In this document: piece after piece, positions 56,390-64,000 of the stretch
How the letters are laid out: each line of letters starts with the position of its first letter
Numbering within the stretch: the first letter of the stretch is position 1
Source: GCA-002733465 sp039969155
GTDB taxonomy: Bacteria; Pseudomonadota; Gammaproteobacteria; Enterobacterales; Kangiellaceae
NCBI GenBank assembly: GCA_039969155.1
Contig: JBDVOJ010000075.1
Location: forward strand, 11,817-75,816
Reading direction: 5' to 3'
Length of the DNA stretch: 64,000 nt
Program-made: the position numbers and the translations under genes
Notes under the pieces: generated by a model
Told to the model about the DNA's origin: nothing
The model's input: the letters and a program-made list of their open reading frames with translations, nothing else
Database searches by the model: none

Positions 56390-56559
56390 TCGATATTCCT
56401 CGATTCAGCACTTGGTTACCTCGTTAACTCTAGCATATTCGCTTTCTTGAGCCAAAGCTTTGAGCTATATCAATTATACATAAACAATATTATTCCTTTA
56501 TCAAAATTTTCACTATAGTGCACCGCAAGATAACCCGGAATTACCCCTTAGAGAGAACG

Positions 56560-57363
56560 ATGTTTAAAATGAGCAGTATTGAAAAAACTTTTGAAAATAT
56601 GTGGCAAAACTACCTTGCGCTGAATCCGCAAGCGAAGACAATTTTTGATCTATTCAGTCGAGAAAATGCTGTCGTCAATGATCATGTCGCTTTTCGCACT
56701 TTCGGTATTGATGGCATGCGTGTTGAAGATATTGCCCAGCCATTATTGGACGCAGGTTATGAGGAAGTAGAATCTTACCATTTTGAAAAGAAAAAGCTCA
56801 GAGCTAAGCACTATCAGCACCCCTCTATGCCGCTAGTGTTTATCAGCGAGCTAATAGTCGAAGAGTTTTCGTCTGAGCTTCAGTCGATTGTTCGCCAACT
56901 AGCATCTCAAATGCAGTTTGCTGAAGTAGCTTCTTCCGAATTTCTATACTCTGGTCGTCACTGGGATCTAAGTAGTGCCGTTTATAATCGCCTATTAGAA
57001 GAAAGTGAATATGCAGCTTGGGTTGCAGCCTTTGGCTATCGTCCAAACCACTTCACTGTTTCAATTAACCATTTGGAGCAATTTTCAACGATTCAGGAAG
57101 TTAACGAATTCCTGAAGGACCACCAATTCGAACTAAATCAAGCTGGTGGAGAAGTAAAAGGTACACCAGAGAGCTTCTTAGAGCAGTCTTCAACAATGGC
57201 AAACTCTGTAGAAGTAGACTTTATCGATACCAGCCTTACAATCCCTAGTTGTTTCTATGAGTTTGCGTTGAGACACCCAATGGCTTCAGGAGAGCTATTT
57301 AAGGGATTTATAGCTTCATCAGCTGACAAGATCTTTGAAAGTACTGATGCTCGAGCAGCTTAG
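56560..57363 (+). CDS. DUF1338 metalloenzyme, 2-oxoadipate dioxygenase family
   Basis: 267 residues from ATG 56560, preceded by GAGAGAACG; an upstream in-frame GTG at 56518 has no site. The short-form DUF1338 fold is a VOC-like iron enzyme. Candidate ligands are H42 in N-D-H-V-A-F-R-T and the histidine in R-P-N-H-F-T, with a glutamate in F-Y-E-F-A-x-R. The long form HglS opens 2-oxoadipate to 2-hydroxyglutarate in lysine breakdown. The short form's substrate is not established. Paired with the LysR gene. Confidence 0.82.
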   Translation: MFKMSSIEKTFENMWQNYLALNPQAKTIFDLFSRENAVVNDHVAFRTFGIDGMRVEDIAQPLLDAGYEEVESYHFEKKKLRAKHYQHPSMPLVFISELIVEEFSSELQSIVRQLASQMQFAEVASSEFLYSGRHWDLSSAVYNRLLEESEYAAWVAAFGYRPNHFTVSINHLEQFSTIQEVNEFLKDHQFELNQAGGEVKGTPESFLEQSSTMANSVEVDFIDTSLTIPSCFYEFALRHPMASGELFKGFIASSADKIFESTDARAA

Positions 57364-57383
57364 TAGATAAACCATCAATATTA

Positions 57384-57421
57384 CAGTTAACAGCCAAATA
57401 GTCCCTATTGGCTGTTAACTG
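57384..57421 (+). promoter_or_regulatory. Long inverted repeat before hslO
   Basis: CAGTTAACAGCCAA (57384-57397) and TTGGCTGTTAACTG (57408-57421) are perfect 14-bp arms; the inner bases nearly extend the stem. No T-run follows. It may be a factor-dependent terminator, an RNA-stabilising hairpin or a protein site. It is 79 bases before the hslO start. Confidence 0.6.
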
Positions 57422-57500
57422 ATATACGCTTCCAGCTCACAAAAAGTGCTACAATCAGCAATTATTCTTATCAATTGGAACAGCACTGGGGCTCCTCTTA

Positions 57501-58355
57501 ATGTCCGACAAAATTCAACGATTTATTTTTGATAGCTTTGGAATTCGTGGTGAGTTTGTGCAGCTTGAAGAAGCAGCGCAAAGAATGCTACAACAACATA
57601 ACTATCCGCCGATAATTGCTGACCTACTCCAGCAGGTTGCGGCCGTCACAATACTAATGACCACTACCCTAAAATTTGAAGGCAAACTCTCTGTGCAACT
57701 ACAAAGTTCAGATAAACTTAAGCTTTTAGTGGTTCAAGCAAATCACAAGTTAGGTTTTAGGGGGATAGCCCGTTACGACAAGCAAGTCGATTATTCAGGA
57801 CTCAACTTTAAAGACTTAACCAAAAATGGAAGACTTTCAATCACTATAGAGCCGAAAAAAGGAAAGCGTTATCAGGGTTATGTAGAGCTAGCTGAAGAGA
57901 GTTTTGCCAAATGTGTAGAGAACTATTTCAATCAGTCGGAGCAGCTAAAAACAAGAATTTGGTTATTCAACAATGAGCAACAAGTGAAAGGATTGATGCT
58001 ACAGGCTCTTCCTGACATGCTCAGCCATGATTCGTTCGACCACTTAGTATACTTGTCCGAAACCTTGACTGAAGAAGAGTGCTTATCGATTGAGTCAGAT
58101 ATATTACTTAATCGATTATTTCACCAAGAAAGTGTCAAAGAGTTTCAAACGCAAGCCGTTAAATTTCACTGCGGGTGTAGTCGAAAGAAAATGCTTGATT
58201 CCGTCGCTTTGTTTCCAGAATCAGACATTAGAGAGCTTTTAGAAACCAAAGGAAAGGTCACGGTTAAATGTGAATTTTGTTTGTCTAAGTTTGATTTCAG
58301 CGAACTGCATATCAAGGACCATCAAGCTTTTATTGGAAATTCAACTCAACATTAA
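57501..58355 (+). CDS. hslO: Redox-regulated chaperone Hsp33
   Basis: 284 residues. Hsp33 holds unfolding proteins during oxidative stress and is switched on when its zinc cysteines form disulfides. The C-terminal switch is intact: C-G-C in F-H-C-G-C-S-R-K, and C-E-F-C about 27 residues later. The conserved N-terminal chaperone core is complete. It is followed by a hairpin shared with the convergent PPIase-DsbA gene. Confidence 0.96.
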   Translation: MSDKIQRFIFDSFGIRGEFVQLEEAAQRMLQQHNYPPIIADLLQQVAAVTILMTTTLKFEGKLSVQLQSSDKLKLLVVQANHKLGFRGIARYDKQVDYSGLNFKDLTKNGRLSITIEPKKGKRYQGYVELAEESFAKCVENYFNQSEQLKTRIWLFNNEQQVKGLMLQALPDMLSHDSFDHLVYLSETLTEEECLSIESDILLNRLFHQESVKEFQTQAVKFHCGCSRKKMLDSVALFPESDIRELLETKGKVTVKCEFCLSKFDFSELHIKDHQAFIGNSTQH

Positions 58356-58404
58356 ATTGTTAGATTCGCTGCGCTTGGATAGCGTAGGAATGATAGCCAG
58401 ACTT

Positions 58405-58441
58405 AAAAAAAGCGACAGAATAATATTCTGCCGCTTTTTTT
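58405..58441 (+). terminator. Bidirectional terminator between hslO and the PPIase-DsbA gene
   Basis: CAGAAT (58416-58421) pairs with ATTCTG (58425-58430); after one mismatch, AGCG pairs with CGCT. An A-run precedes and a T-run follows, fitting termination of both convergent genes. Confidence 0.85.
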
Positions 58442-58461
58442 GAAACTAACTTGAAGAATAA

Positions 58462-59691
58462 TTACTTATTGGCAGCGGTTTCTTTCTCAACTAAGAAATC
58501 GATAACTTCAAACATATCTTTTTGACCACCTGCTCTCATTGGATCCACTCGGTACTTACCTGCCACTATAAATTCCGGTACGCTTGCCAAGTTAAAAGCT
58601 TTAGTAAGTTTTTCTGCTTGCGTCACTCGTTTAACGGTTTCAGGATCATCAAATTTTTCTATAAATTTTTCTTTTGGGACGCCATAGCTAGCAAAAAAAG
58701 TTGCTAGCTCTTCTTTGTTACTGAGCTTTTGTTGATGAATTACAATTGCTTCAAATAGAGGGAGATGCATTTGTTCTTCAACCCCTAAAGCTATCGCGGT
58801 GTAATAAGTTCTGGCGTAGAGTCTCATCGCTTCATTCCAGACTGCAGAGAAATAGCTGAATGCTATCTTACTTTGCTGTTTTGACTTCCACTCCTGAGTA
58901 GCAGGGTAAATACCGTAGCAATGTCCGCAGCCGTATGAGAAAGCTGCAACTACTTCAACCTTGTCGGTATTTAAAAGTGGCAAAGGCTGCTTGAGCGGAA
59001 CGTAATGTACACCTTGTTGAAACTTTTCAGTTGAAACTGATGTTTTTTTAGAAGCTCCGACTTCTTTTAACTTAATAGGGGCTAATATACCTGCGGATAA
59101 AATCTTGAATTCTTCGTTCGGAACATTTTGATGTGAACCATGGTTAACAGTTTCAGCTTGAGCCGCTAGTTCTAGTATATCCAGTCCCTCGACAACTTTA
59201 CCAAATACCGCATAGCCTGCTTTGTTGTCGGTATAGTCAAGTTTTGGGTTATTTCTAAGATTGACAAAAAATTGAGAAGTCGCCGAATTAGGATGGGATT
59301 TTCTAGCCATCGAAATGCTACCTTTAACGTTAAGTAAGCCGTTATCAGATTCATTCAGAATAGGCCCTCGCACATTTTTGGCTATCATATTCGACTCAAA
59401 CCCTCCGCCTTGAATGATTACCCCAGGTATTGCTCTGTGAAAAATGGTGTTATCGTAGAATCCTTGCTTTACATAATTAACAAAATTAACGACTGTGTTG
59501 GGTGCTTTTTTGGCGTTAAGCTCAATAGTAATTTTGCCTTTGTTTGTTTCAAAAACCACTAAGTGTTGATGGTACTTTTTGTTAATTTCATCCAGTCTGG
59601 CTTGATCCGTTGTTGATTCTCCTTCCATTAAAATGAAAGCAGCCAAAACAAATGCGAGTATTAAACCCGCAATAGTTAGAATTTTTTTCAT
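58462..59691 (-). CDS. Fusion of cyclophilin prolyl isomerase and DsbA thiol oxidase
   Basis: 409 residues. An N-terminal membrane anchor or signal (5-22) is followed by a cyclophilin domain (about 45-205). It has F-H-R-x-I-P-G and I-Q-G-G-G-F, and S-A-T-S-Q-F-F-V in place of the typical N-S-Q-F-F-I. A DsbA-type thioredoxin domain (about 225-405) has active site C255-G-H-C258 and cis-proline P372 in S-V-P-E-F. It would catalyse both proline isomerisation and disulfide formation in the periplasm. Both domains are complete, and no stop or frameshift separates them. It lies 19 bases after the SCO fusion gene in the same direction. Confidence 0.93.
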   Translation of the reverse strand: MKKILTIAGLILAFVLAAFILMEGESTTDQARLDEINKKYHQHLVVFETNKGKITIELNAKKAPNTVVNFVNYVKQGFYDNTIFHRAIPGVIIQGGGFESNMIAKNVRGPILNESDNGLLNVKGSISMARKSHPNSATSQFFVNLRNNPKLDYTDNKAGYAVFGKVVEGLDILELAAQAETVNHGSHQNVPNEEFKILSAGILAPIKLKEVGASKKTSVSTEKFQQGVHYVPLKQPLPLLNTDKVEVVAAFSYGCGHCYGIYPATQEWKSKQQSKIAFSYFSAVWNEAMRLYARTYYTAIALGVEEQMHLPLFEAIVIHQQKLSNKEELATFFASYGVPKEKFIEKFDDPETVKRVTQAEKLTKAFNLASVPEFIVAGKYRVDPMRAGGQKDMFEVIDFLVEKETAANK

Positions 59692-59710
59692 TGCTCTTTT
59701 TCCCGAACGA

Positions 59711-61033
59711 TTATTTTGATTTTACTGGAAGGTCGACAATTTGCACTCTGCCGGATTTAAATTTCAGTTTTAACACAACTCTTCCACCTTCCTTGATTGT
59801 CCTATTTGGACTAATTAGCATGAGGTGTTTACCGCCTGGAGCTAATTTAACTTTTCCATTAGGCTCCAATATAAGTGAGTCAATCTTTGACATTTTCATC
59901 ATGCCATTTACATGGGTCATTTCATGGATTTCAACTTGCTCGTAAGCATTAGTTTGAATAGAAACTAACTCAAGAGTTTTATCGCTAACGTTAATTAGGG
60001 TGAAATATCCAGCATGGGTTTCCGACTCTACAATTGGCTCTCTTACCCAAGCATTCATCACCGCCACTAAATCTTCTTGAGCTTCTTGTACCGCTCCATT
60101 GCCAAACACTTTGCCTGTATTGTTCGCTAAGCGCGCTGTCTCCGATTCAATATAGGTTAACAAATCAATAGCTTCATTCTGAGTTAGTCTCATATTAGGC
60201 ATAGCCACTCGATTGTATTTCTTATATAAAGCAATTGCTAATGGGTCTTTTTTTGCAAGCATTTGGTCAGGAGCTTTTAACCAATCAAATAACCATTGCT
60301 TGTCACGAACTCGAGTAACACCCAGTAGATCAGGTCCTACTGCCCCTTCCAACTCGTTTCCTGTCACTGTGTGGCAAATTGAACATCTAGTTCTAAATAG
60401 TTGTTCGCCTTTGGAAATATTTCTTAGCTCAGGCGCCTTTTCATAGTCTCTCTCTGGTTGAGGTGACTTCCAACCATCTAACCAATTACCTAGTTGGTCA
60501 GCTAGAACATAAGGGTTTTCGAATGGTGACCTTTTCATCCAGCGCCCCGTCTTTTGGTTTCCAACAATCATGCTGACGTTGTGATTATTTGAACCTTCTG
60601 CAAGCTCTTCAATATACAAACCAAGTTTTCTTCGAATGGAAATAATCTCTTGCTCATCGCCAGTAAAGAAGTCCCATTTCGCACCAAACTTCTCTTTGTA
60701 TTCTTTCAATTTTTCGGGAGTATCAACATCGGGGTCGATAGTTATCGAATAGATAAAGACATCTTTTCCAATTCGATCTTTCATAATATTTTGTACTTTC
60801 ACTAATTGCGCAGTTTCTAATGGGCATGAATCTGGACAGGTTGTGTAAATAAAATTGATCGCAACAATTTTGTCTTTTAAAAGATCGTCAAAAAATTTAA
60901 CTTTTTCACCATCTTGGTTGGTGAGAGTTATGTTAGGAAAATACTCAGGCCCCCAGGCTCCTTTTGCTTGCGCTATTGTGCTGGTAAGACTGACTATAAG
61001 AACTACAAAAATGACTTTCAAAACTTGCTGCAT
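59711..61033 (-). CDS. SCO - cytochrome c - PCuAC copper-delivery fusion
   Basis: 440 residues in three domains. After a signal peptide (cleavage A-Q-A) comes an SCO1/SenC domain (25-190) with copper ligands C66-x3-C70 and H151. A class I cytochrome c domain (about 205-300) has heme motif C217-S-I-C-H221 and a candidate axial methionine in M-P-N-M. A PCuAC domain (about 330-438) has H370-x10-M381-x21-H403-x-M405, which matches the Cu(I) site of the family exactly. SCO and PCuAC load copper into enzymes; the cytochrome could supply or remove electrons. Ribosome site AAAGG. It follows the oxidase gene after a terminator. Confidence 0.95.
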   Translation of the reverse strand: MQQVLKVIFVVLIVSLTSTIAQAKGAWGPEYFPNITLTNQDGEKVKFFDDLLKDKIVAINFIYTTCPDSCPLETAQLVKVQNIMKDRIGKDVFIYSITIDPDVDTPEKLKEYKEKFGAKWDFFTGDEQEIISIRRKLGLYIEELAEGSNNHNVSMIVGNQKTGRWMKRSPFENPYVLADQLGNWLDGWKSPQPERDYEKAPELRNISKGEQLFRTRCSICHTVTGNELEGAVGPDLLGVTRVRDKQWLFDWLKAPDQMLAKKDPLAIALYKKYNRVAMPNMRLTQNEAIDLLTYIESETARLANNTGKVFGNGAVQEAQEDLVAVMNAWVREPIVESETHAGYFTLINVSDKTLELVSIQTNAYEQVEIHEMTHVNGMMKMSKIDSLILEPNGKVKLAPGGKHLMLISPNRTIKEGGRVVLKLKFKSGRVQIVDLPVKSK

Positions 61034-61090
61034 GATTTAACCTTTCTTTTAATTAAAGGAAACTTCCTTAATTATACTTTATATACCTTC

Positions 61091-61125
61091 AAAAAAAACC
61101 GCAGAGAATCGCTGATCCTCTGCGG
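61091..61125 (-). terminator. Rho-independent terminator of the multicopper oxidase gene
   Basis: On the minus strand CCGCAGAG and CTCTGCGG form an 8-bp stem (61118-61125 and 61099-61106) with an 11-base loop, followed by eight T. The oxidase transcript should end here. Confidence 0.92.
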
Positions 61126-61153
61126 TAATTTTTAGTTCAATCCGAGGGAAGAT

Positions 61154-64000
61154 TTATTCGAACTTCCCAGCATTTCGAACGTCGTGGATTACACGGTCAA
61201 TTGTCATTGGAGTTGGACAGTTTACAACGTGTGGAGATAGTAAGTTCTCAAAGTTGTAGTTGTTCGACCCCATATTTGGCGGTGGTGGGAATTCAACCAC
61301 TTCCAACTTGCCTTCAGCGCGTAACTCCTTAATTCGGTCTAGCCCTTTCACAACTTCGGTTGCTGGCTCTAACCAATGCGCGAAACCGATGTGCCACATA
61401 GGACTGTAGTCATCTTCAGGCATAAAATAAGAAGGAACACCTACCTGGCTACCAAACGGTCCTCCACCCAAAATACCATTGCCATCAGCTGGCGTCGGTG
61501 GGTAACTCGGACGAATTGGTGCTGGTGGAATAAACTGTATTAGTGGCACAGCAGCCGCTGCTAAGTGCTCATGTTTAGGTACATATGGCACACCCATTGC
61601 TCTCGCTGGCCCCGCTGGGAATGTGTCTAATACAATATAGTAAGGAAGATAATCACCTTCTGCAGCCCATGACTTGTGTAACTTGAATGAAACGTACGGA
61701 TTTTCACCCTCAGTATTCATCGCAACAACATGGCCTGAAGCATGCAATCCACCCCATACGTCACCATTGTAAACACAGGTAGTATTCGCAGGTAAATCAG
61801 GGAAGCTAACACAAGACTCATCTAAGCGGTTCTTCTCCCATGGTTGATCACCCCATTTTACGATGATTGCATTGAAAATAACTTCTTTACCGTTATAGGT
61901 CACTCGACGTAATGGTGAGTAAGTATTTTCAGCTGAAACATCTGGAATTGCATCAGGGTTTTCACAAGTTGCCCCATTAGCATCTGTCCCGTCTGAAACT
62001 CGACACGGAGGATTAGCCCAGATTGGATTAGGTAAATCACCTTCAAAAATCCAATTACCGTTTTCATCGATAGATGCAGGAGAACTGGCTGCTTCGGGAG
62101 TGAGAGCTAACGCACCACCCCAAGCTAGTCCAAGCTCTTCAGCTATTTCTTCATCACTCACATCATGAAGGAAATACCAAACTTCTGTCTCAACTCCATT
62201 GGCGTCGATGTTAGTACCTTTAGTTAGCGGGAATGTCGCAACTCCACGCTCATTGGCTGGCTCCTCGGCAGAAAGTGCATCACCTAAAGGTACATCGTTG
62301 ATGTTATCTAATTCAGTTACCACAGCGCTATCTACCCAAATAGACATTGGTTGAACTTGTGGTCCATATTGACCAAAGCCATCTCCCGTTCTAGCGGTAG
62401 GCAGAGCAACAGAGTCGACGTAGCTAACACCATCCCAAGAAGGCATTGGCGTCGGCATTAACTTAACTTGACCAGGGTTTTCAATATCCCAACGAAGTAA
62501 CATTGCATGATCTTCGTGTTGAGTATTGTGACAATGCTCCATATAAGTTCCAGCAAACTCTCGGAATCTAAGAGCAACTTCAACAATATGTCCACTGTCT
62601 GGCTGAGGTCCAATTCGATAGACGTCCTTACGAGCCCACTGTTCCCACTCTGGAGGAGCAACACCATTTCTTCTCAGAATAATACCTTCTTCAAAATGAA
62701 TGTGAACAGGATGGCTCCAAGTACCACTGTTGATAATTCTCCAAACTTCTAAACCACCAGAATTTTTAGATGGCGCCGCTGAAAGTCTTCTTGGGTCCAT
62801 ATTAAACCCTGAACCGCCATCAGTCTTAATCACCCAAGGCTTCTCATCTGTAGGCTGTCTTTCAAATTCGAACGTTCTGTGTAGTGCATTGGCTAGCTCA
62901 TCCTCAGTCGGACGACGAAGAGGAATCATTTTTCTTTTTCCTTCAACATAATCGACAGGATTTAAACTATTATCGGTACCTACAAACTTCTGAACTCTAA
63001 ACTCCATGAATTTTCCAACAACAGGGTCACCATTAACCCAACGGTCATAAGTACCGTCACCGTTATCATCAGCCATAGTTGGATTGTAAGCACCGCTCAA
63101 AACGTCTGCTAAAGGAATATTGACATCAGCTACTTGGCCATTTTTGTGTTGTAGCAAGTTAACAAAGTAGAGTTTGTCACCTTCTTCAAACTTAGCGAAA
63201 TCAACAATGATATCGTATCGTTCCGCTATTCCATGAGTAGGAAGTTCACCATTTTCAAAGTAAACAGTATGCTCCATGATGTTTCCGTCGTTAGCGACCA
63301 TATGGAAAGGTACACGATTTCCAGCTTCGTCGACCAGTACAGTCTTGAAGTAGCGCGAAACTGAACCATTAAGTAGTCTTAATCGGTATCTTCTTGCTCT
63401 CACATCCATGTAGGGTTTGTAGAGGAAGTTAACCGTCATAACGTCCCCAATAAAGCCCTTGAGATTAAATGGGTTAAACCAAAGTTGCCCTTCTGAATCA
63501 AAGGCTTTTTCCGCCAAAACTAGGTTGACATCGTAATCTCGATTACCCCAATCTAATCCAGAACCACTTGGCATTCTTAGGTTGACGCCATCATCGATTG
63601 ACTCATTACCACGGTCGATAGCACTGTAGTAGTTCATCATCGCAACGTCACCTTTGTATACATTTTGTGCGGTGAAATCTAACATATGGTCATGGAACCA
63701 ATGAGTACTCATTGTTTCACGCCAGTCTCCAGGAATCTTAGTGATTCCACCATTGCCGTCTGGACGACCTGCGCGAACATCTTTCGCGTCTGTATTAATT
63801 GAATCGTGTCCTGCTAAAGGAATCGGCCAACGATAATCGTAGAACTGTCCAGGGAAGAAAAATGAGTTAGTGTATCCGTCACTTTCAGCTGGGTTATGAC
63901 CATTATGTTCGTGTGTCGATAGAGTATGAATACCAAAACCTCTATTCGCTGAAACATCAATTGGTAACGCATTATAGTGACGCATCACAACTGGCTCACC
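61154..64000 (-). CDS. Large multicopper oxidase, 5' end outside the window
   Basis: At least 948 residues; the frame stays open to the right edge (G-E-P-V-V-M-R-H-Y), so the true start is beyond. Copper motifs are all present: H-E-H-N-G-H, H-W-F-H-D-H, H-P-V-H-I-H and the type 1 site H-C-H-x3-H-x4-M. An aspartate-rich loop D-D-N-G-D-G resembles a calcium site. After the last copper motif, about 440 more residues follow, with four cysteines mid-way and a conserved-looking C-terminal segment M-W-H-I-G-F-A-H-W. Size far exceeds laccase or CueO and recalls manganese- or iron-oxidising types. The substrate is unknown. Confidence 0.9.
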   Translation of the reverse strand, partial: GEPVVMRHYNALPIDVSANRGFGIHTLSTHEHNGHNPAESDGYTNSFFFPGQFYDYRWPIPLAGHDSINTDAKDVRAGRPDGNGGITKIPGDWRETMSTHWFHDHMLDFTAQNVYKGDVAMMNYYSAIDRGNESIDDGVNLRMPSGSGLDWGNRDYDVNLVLAEKAFDSEGQLWFNPFNLKGFIGDVMTVNFLYKPYMDVRARRYRLRLLNGSVSRYFKTVLVDEAGNRVPFHMVANDGNIMEHTVYFENGELPTHGIAERYDIIVDFAKFEEGDKLYFVNLLQHKNGQVADVNIPLADVLSGAYNPTMADDNGDGTYDRWVNGDPVVGKFMEFRVQKFVGTDNSLNPVDYVEGKRKMIPLRRPTEDELANALHRTFEFERQPTDEKPWVIKTDGGSGFNMDPRRLSAAPSKNSGGLEVWRIINSGTWSHPVHIHFEEGIILRRNGVAPPEWEQWARKDVYRIGPQPDSGHIVEVALRFREFAGTYMEHCHNTQHEDHAMLLRWDIENPGQVKLMPTPMPSWDGVSYVDSVALPTARTGDGFGQYGPQVQPMSIWVDSAVVTELDNINDVPLGDALSAEEPANERGVATFPLTKGTNIDANGVETEVWYFLHDVSDEEIAEELGLAWGGALALTPEAASSPASIDENGNWIFEGDLPNPIWANPPCRVSDGTDANGATCENPDAIPDVSAENTYSPLRRVTYNGKEVIFNAIIVKWGDQPWEKNRLDESCVSFPDLPANTTCVYNGDVWGGLHASGHVVAMNTEGENPYVSFKLHKSWAAEGDYLPYYIVLDTFPAGPARAMGVPYVPKHEHLAAAAVPLIQFIPPAPIRPSYPPTPADGNGILGGGPFGSQVGVPSYFMPEDDYSPMWHIGFAHWLEPATEVVKGLDRIKELRAEGKLEVVEFPPPPNMGSNNYNFENLLSPHVVNCPTPMTIDRVIHDVRNAGKFE

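Noticed and set aside
1..64000. Prophage, integron or conjugative island
   Set aside because: No integrase, transposase, att-like duplication or tRNA boundary was seen; most genes look chromosomal.

Overview
The window is chromosomal DNA from an AT-rich, probably marine gammaproteobacterium. The support is gene content and order: argS followed by an FtsN-like SPOR protein, a complete gspC-N type II secretion operon followed by yrfG-nudE-cysQ, hslR, hslO, and a stand-alone second EF-G. A Kangiella/Aliikangiella-like lineage fits by impression only; I cannot place it firmly. No tRNA, rRNA, CRISPR array, transposase or prophage gene was seen.

Layout. 1-6.2 kb: the start of a YccF-family gene, a secreted protein made of nine 12-residue repeats, and a 1,500-residue beta-propeller sensor carrying GGDEF and EAL domains. 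6.4-9.2 kb: grxA, argS (with a leader that can fold over its start codon) and an FtsN-like gene. 9.2-17.4 kb: a PLP decarboxylase, a two-gene arsenate-efflux unit (gap-arsJ) and a BlaI/BlaR1-like pair with clear twin operators. The three long gaps between these genes hold copies of a dispersed repeat family whose hairpin arms covary. 17.4-22 kb: a periplasmic propeller protein, an outer-membrane protein, a second GGDEF-EAL protein and a BacNav-type channel whose selectivity filter has extra acidic residues.

22-34 kb: a Cus-type Cu(I)/Ag(I) efflux operon (small His/Met/Cys-rich protein, cusC, cusB with a fused CusF-like domain, cusA), an uncharacterised pair of secreted and outer-membrane proteins, and a pair of PepSY membrane proteins, one fused to a ferredoxin. 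34-38 kb: mdh, a lipoprotein and an S9 peptidase. 38-52.4 kb, all on the minus strand: gspC-D-E-F-G-H-I-J-K-L-M-N then yrfG, nudE, cysQ. 52.6-58.4 kb: hslR, fusA2, a LysR regulator divergent from a DUF1338 gene, and hslO.

58.4-64 kb is the most unusual part. It has a cyclophilin-DsbA fusion, a three-domain SCO-cytochrome c-PCuAC fusion with every metal-ligand motif intact, and a very large multicopper oxidase cut by the right edge. All are on the minus strand, in the order oxidase, terminator, SCO fusion, cyclophilin-DsbA. I infer a periplasmic module that folds, oxidises and loads copper into an exported cuproenzyme. With cusCBA, it makes copper handling a theme of this window.
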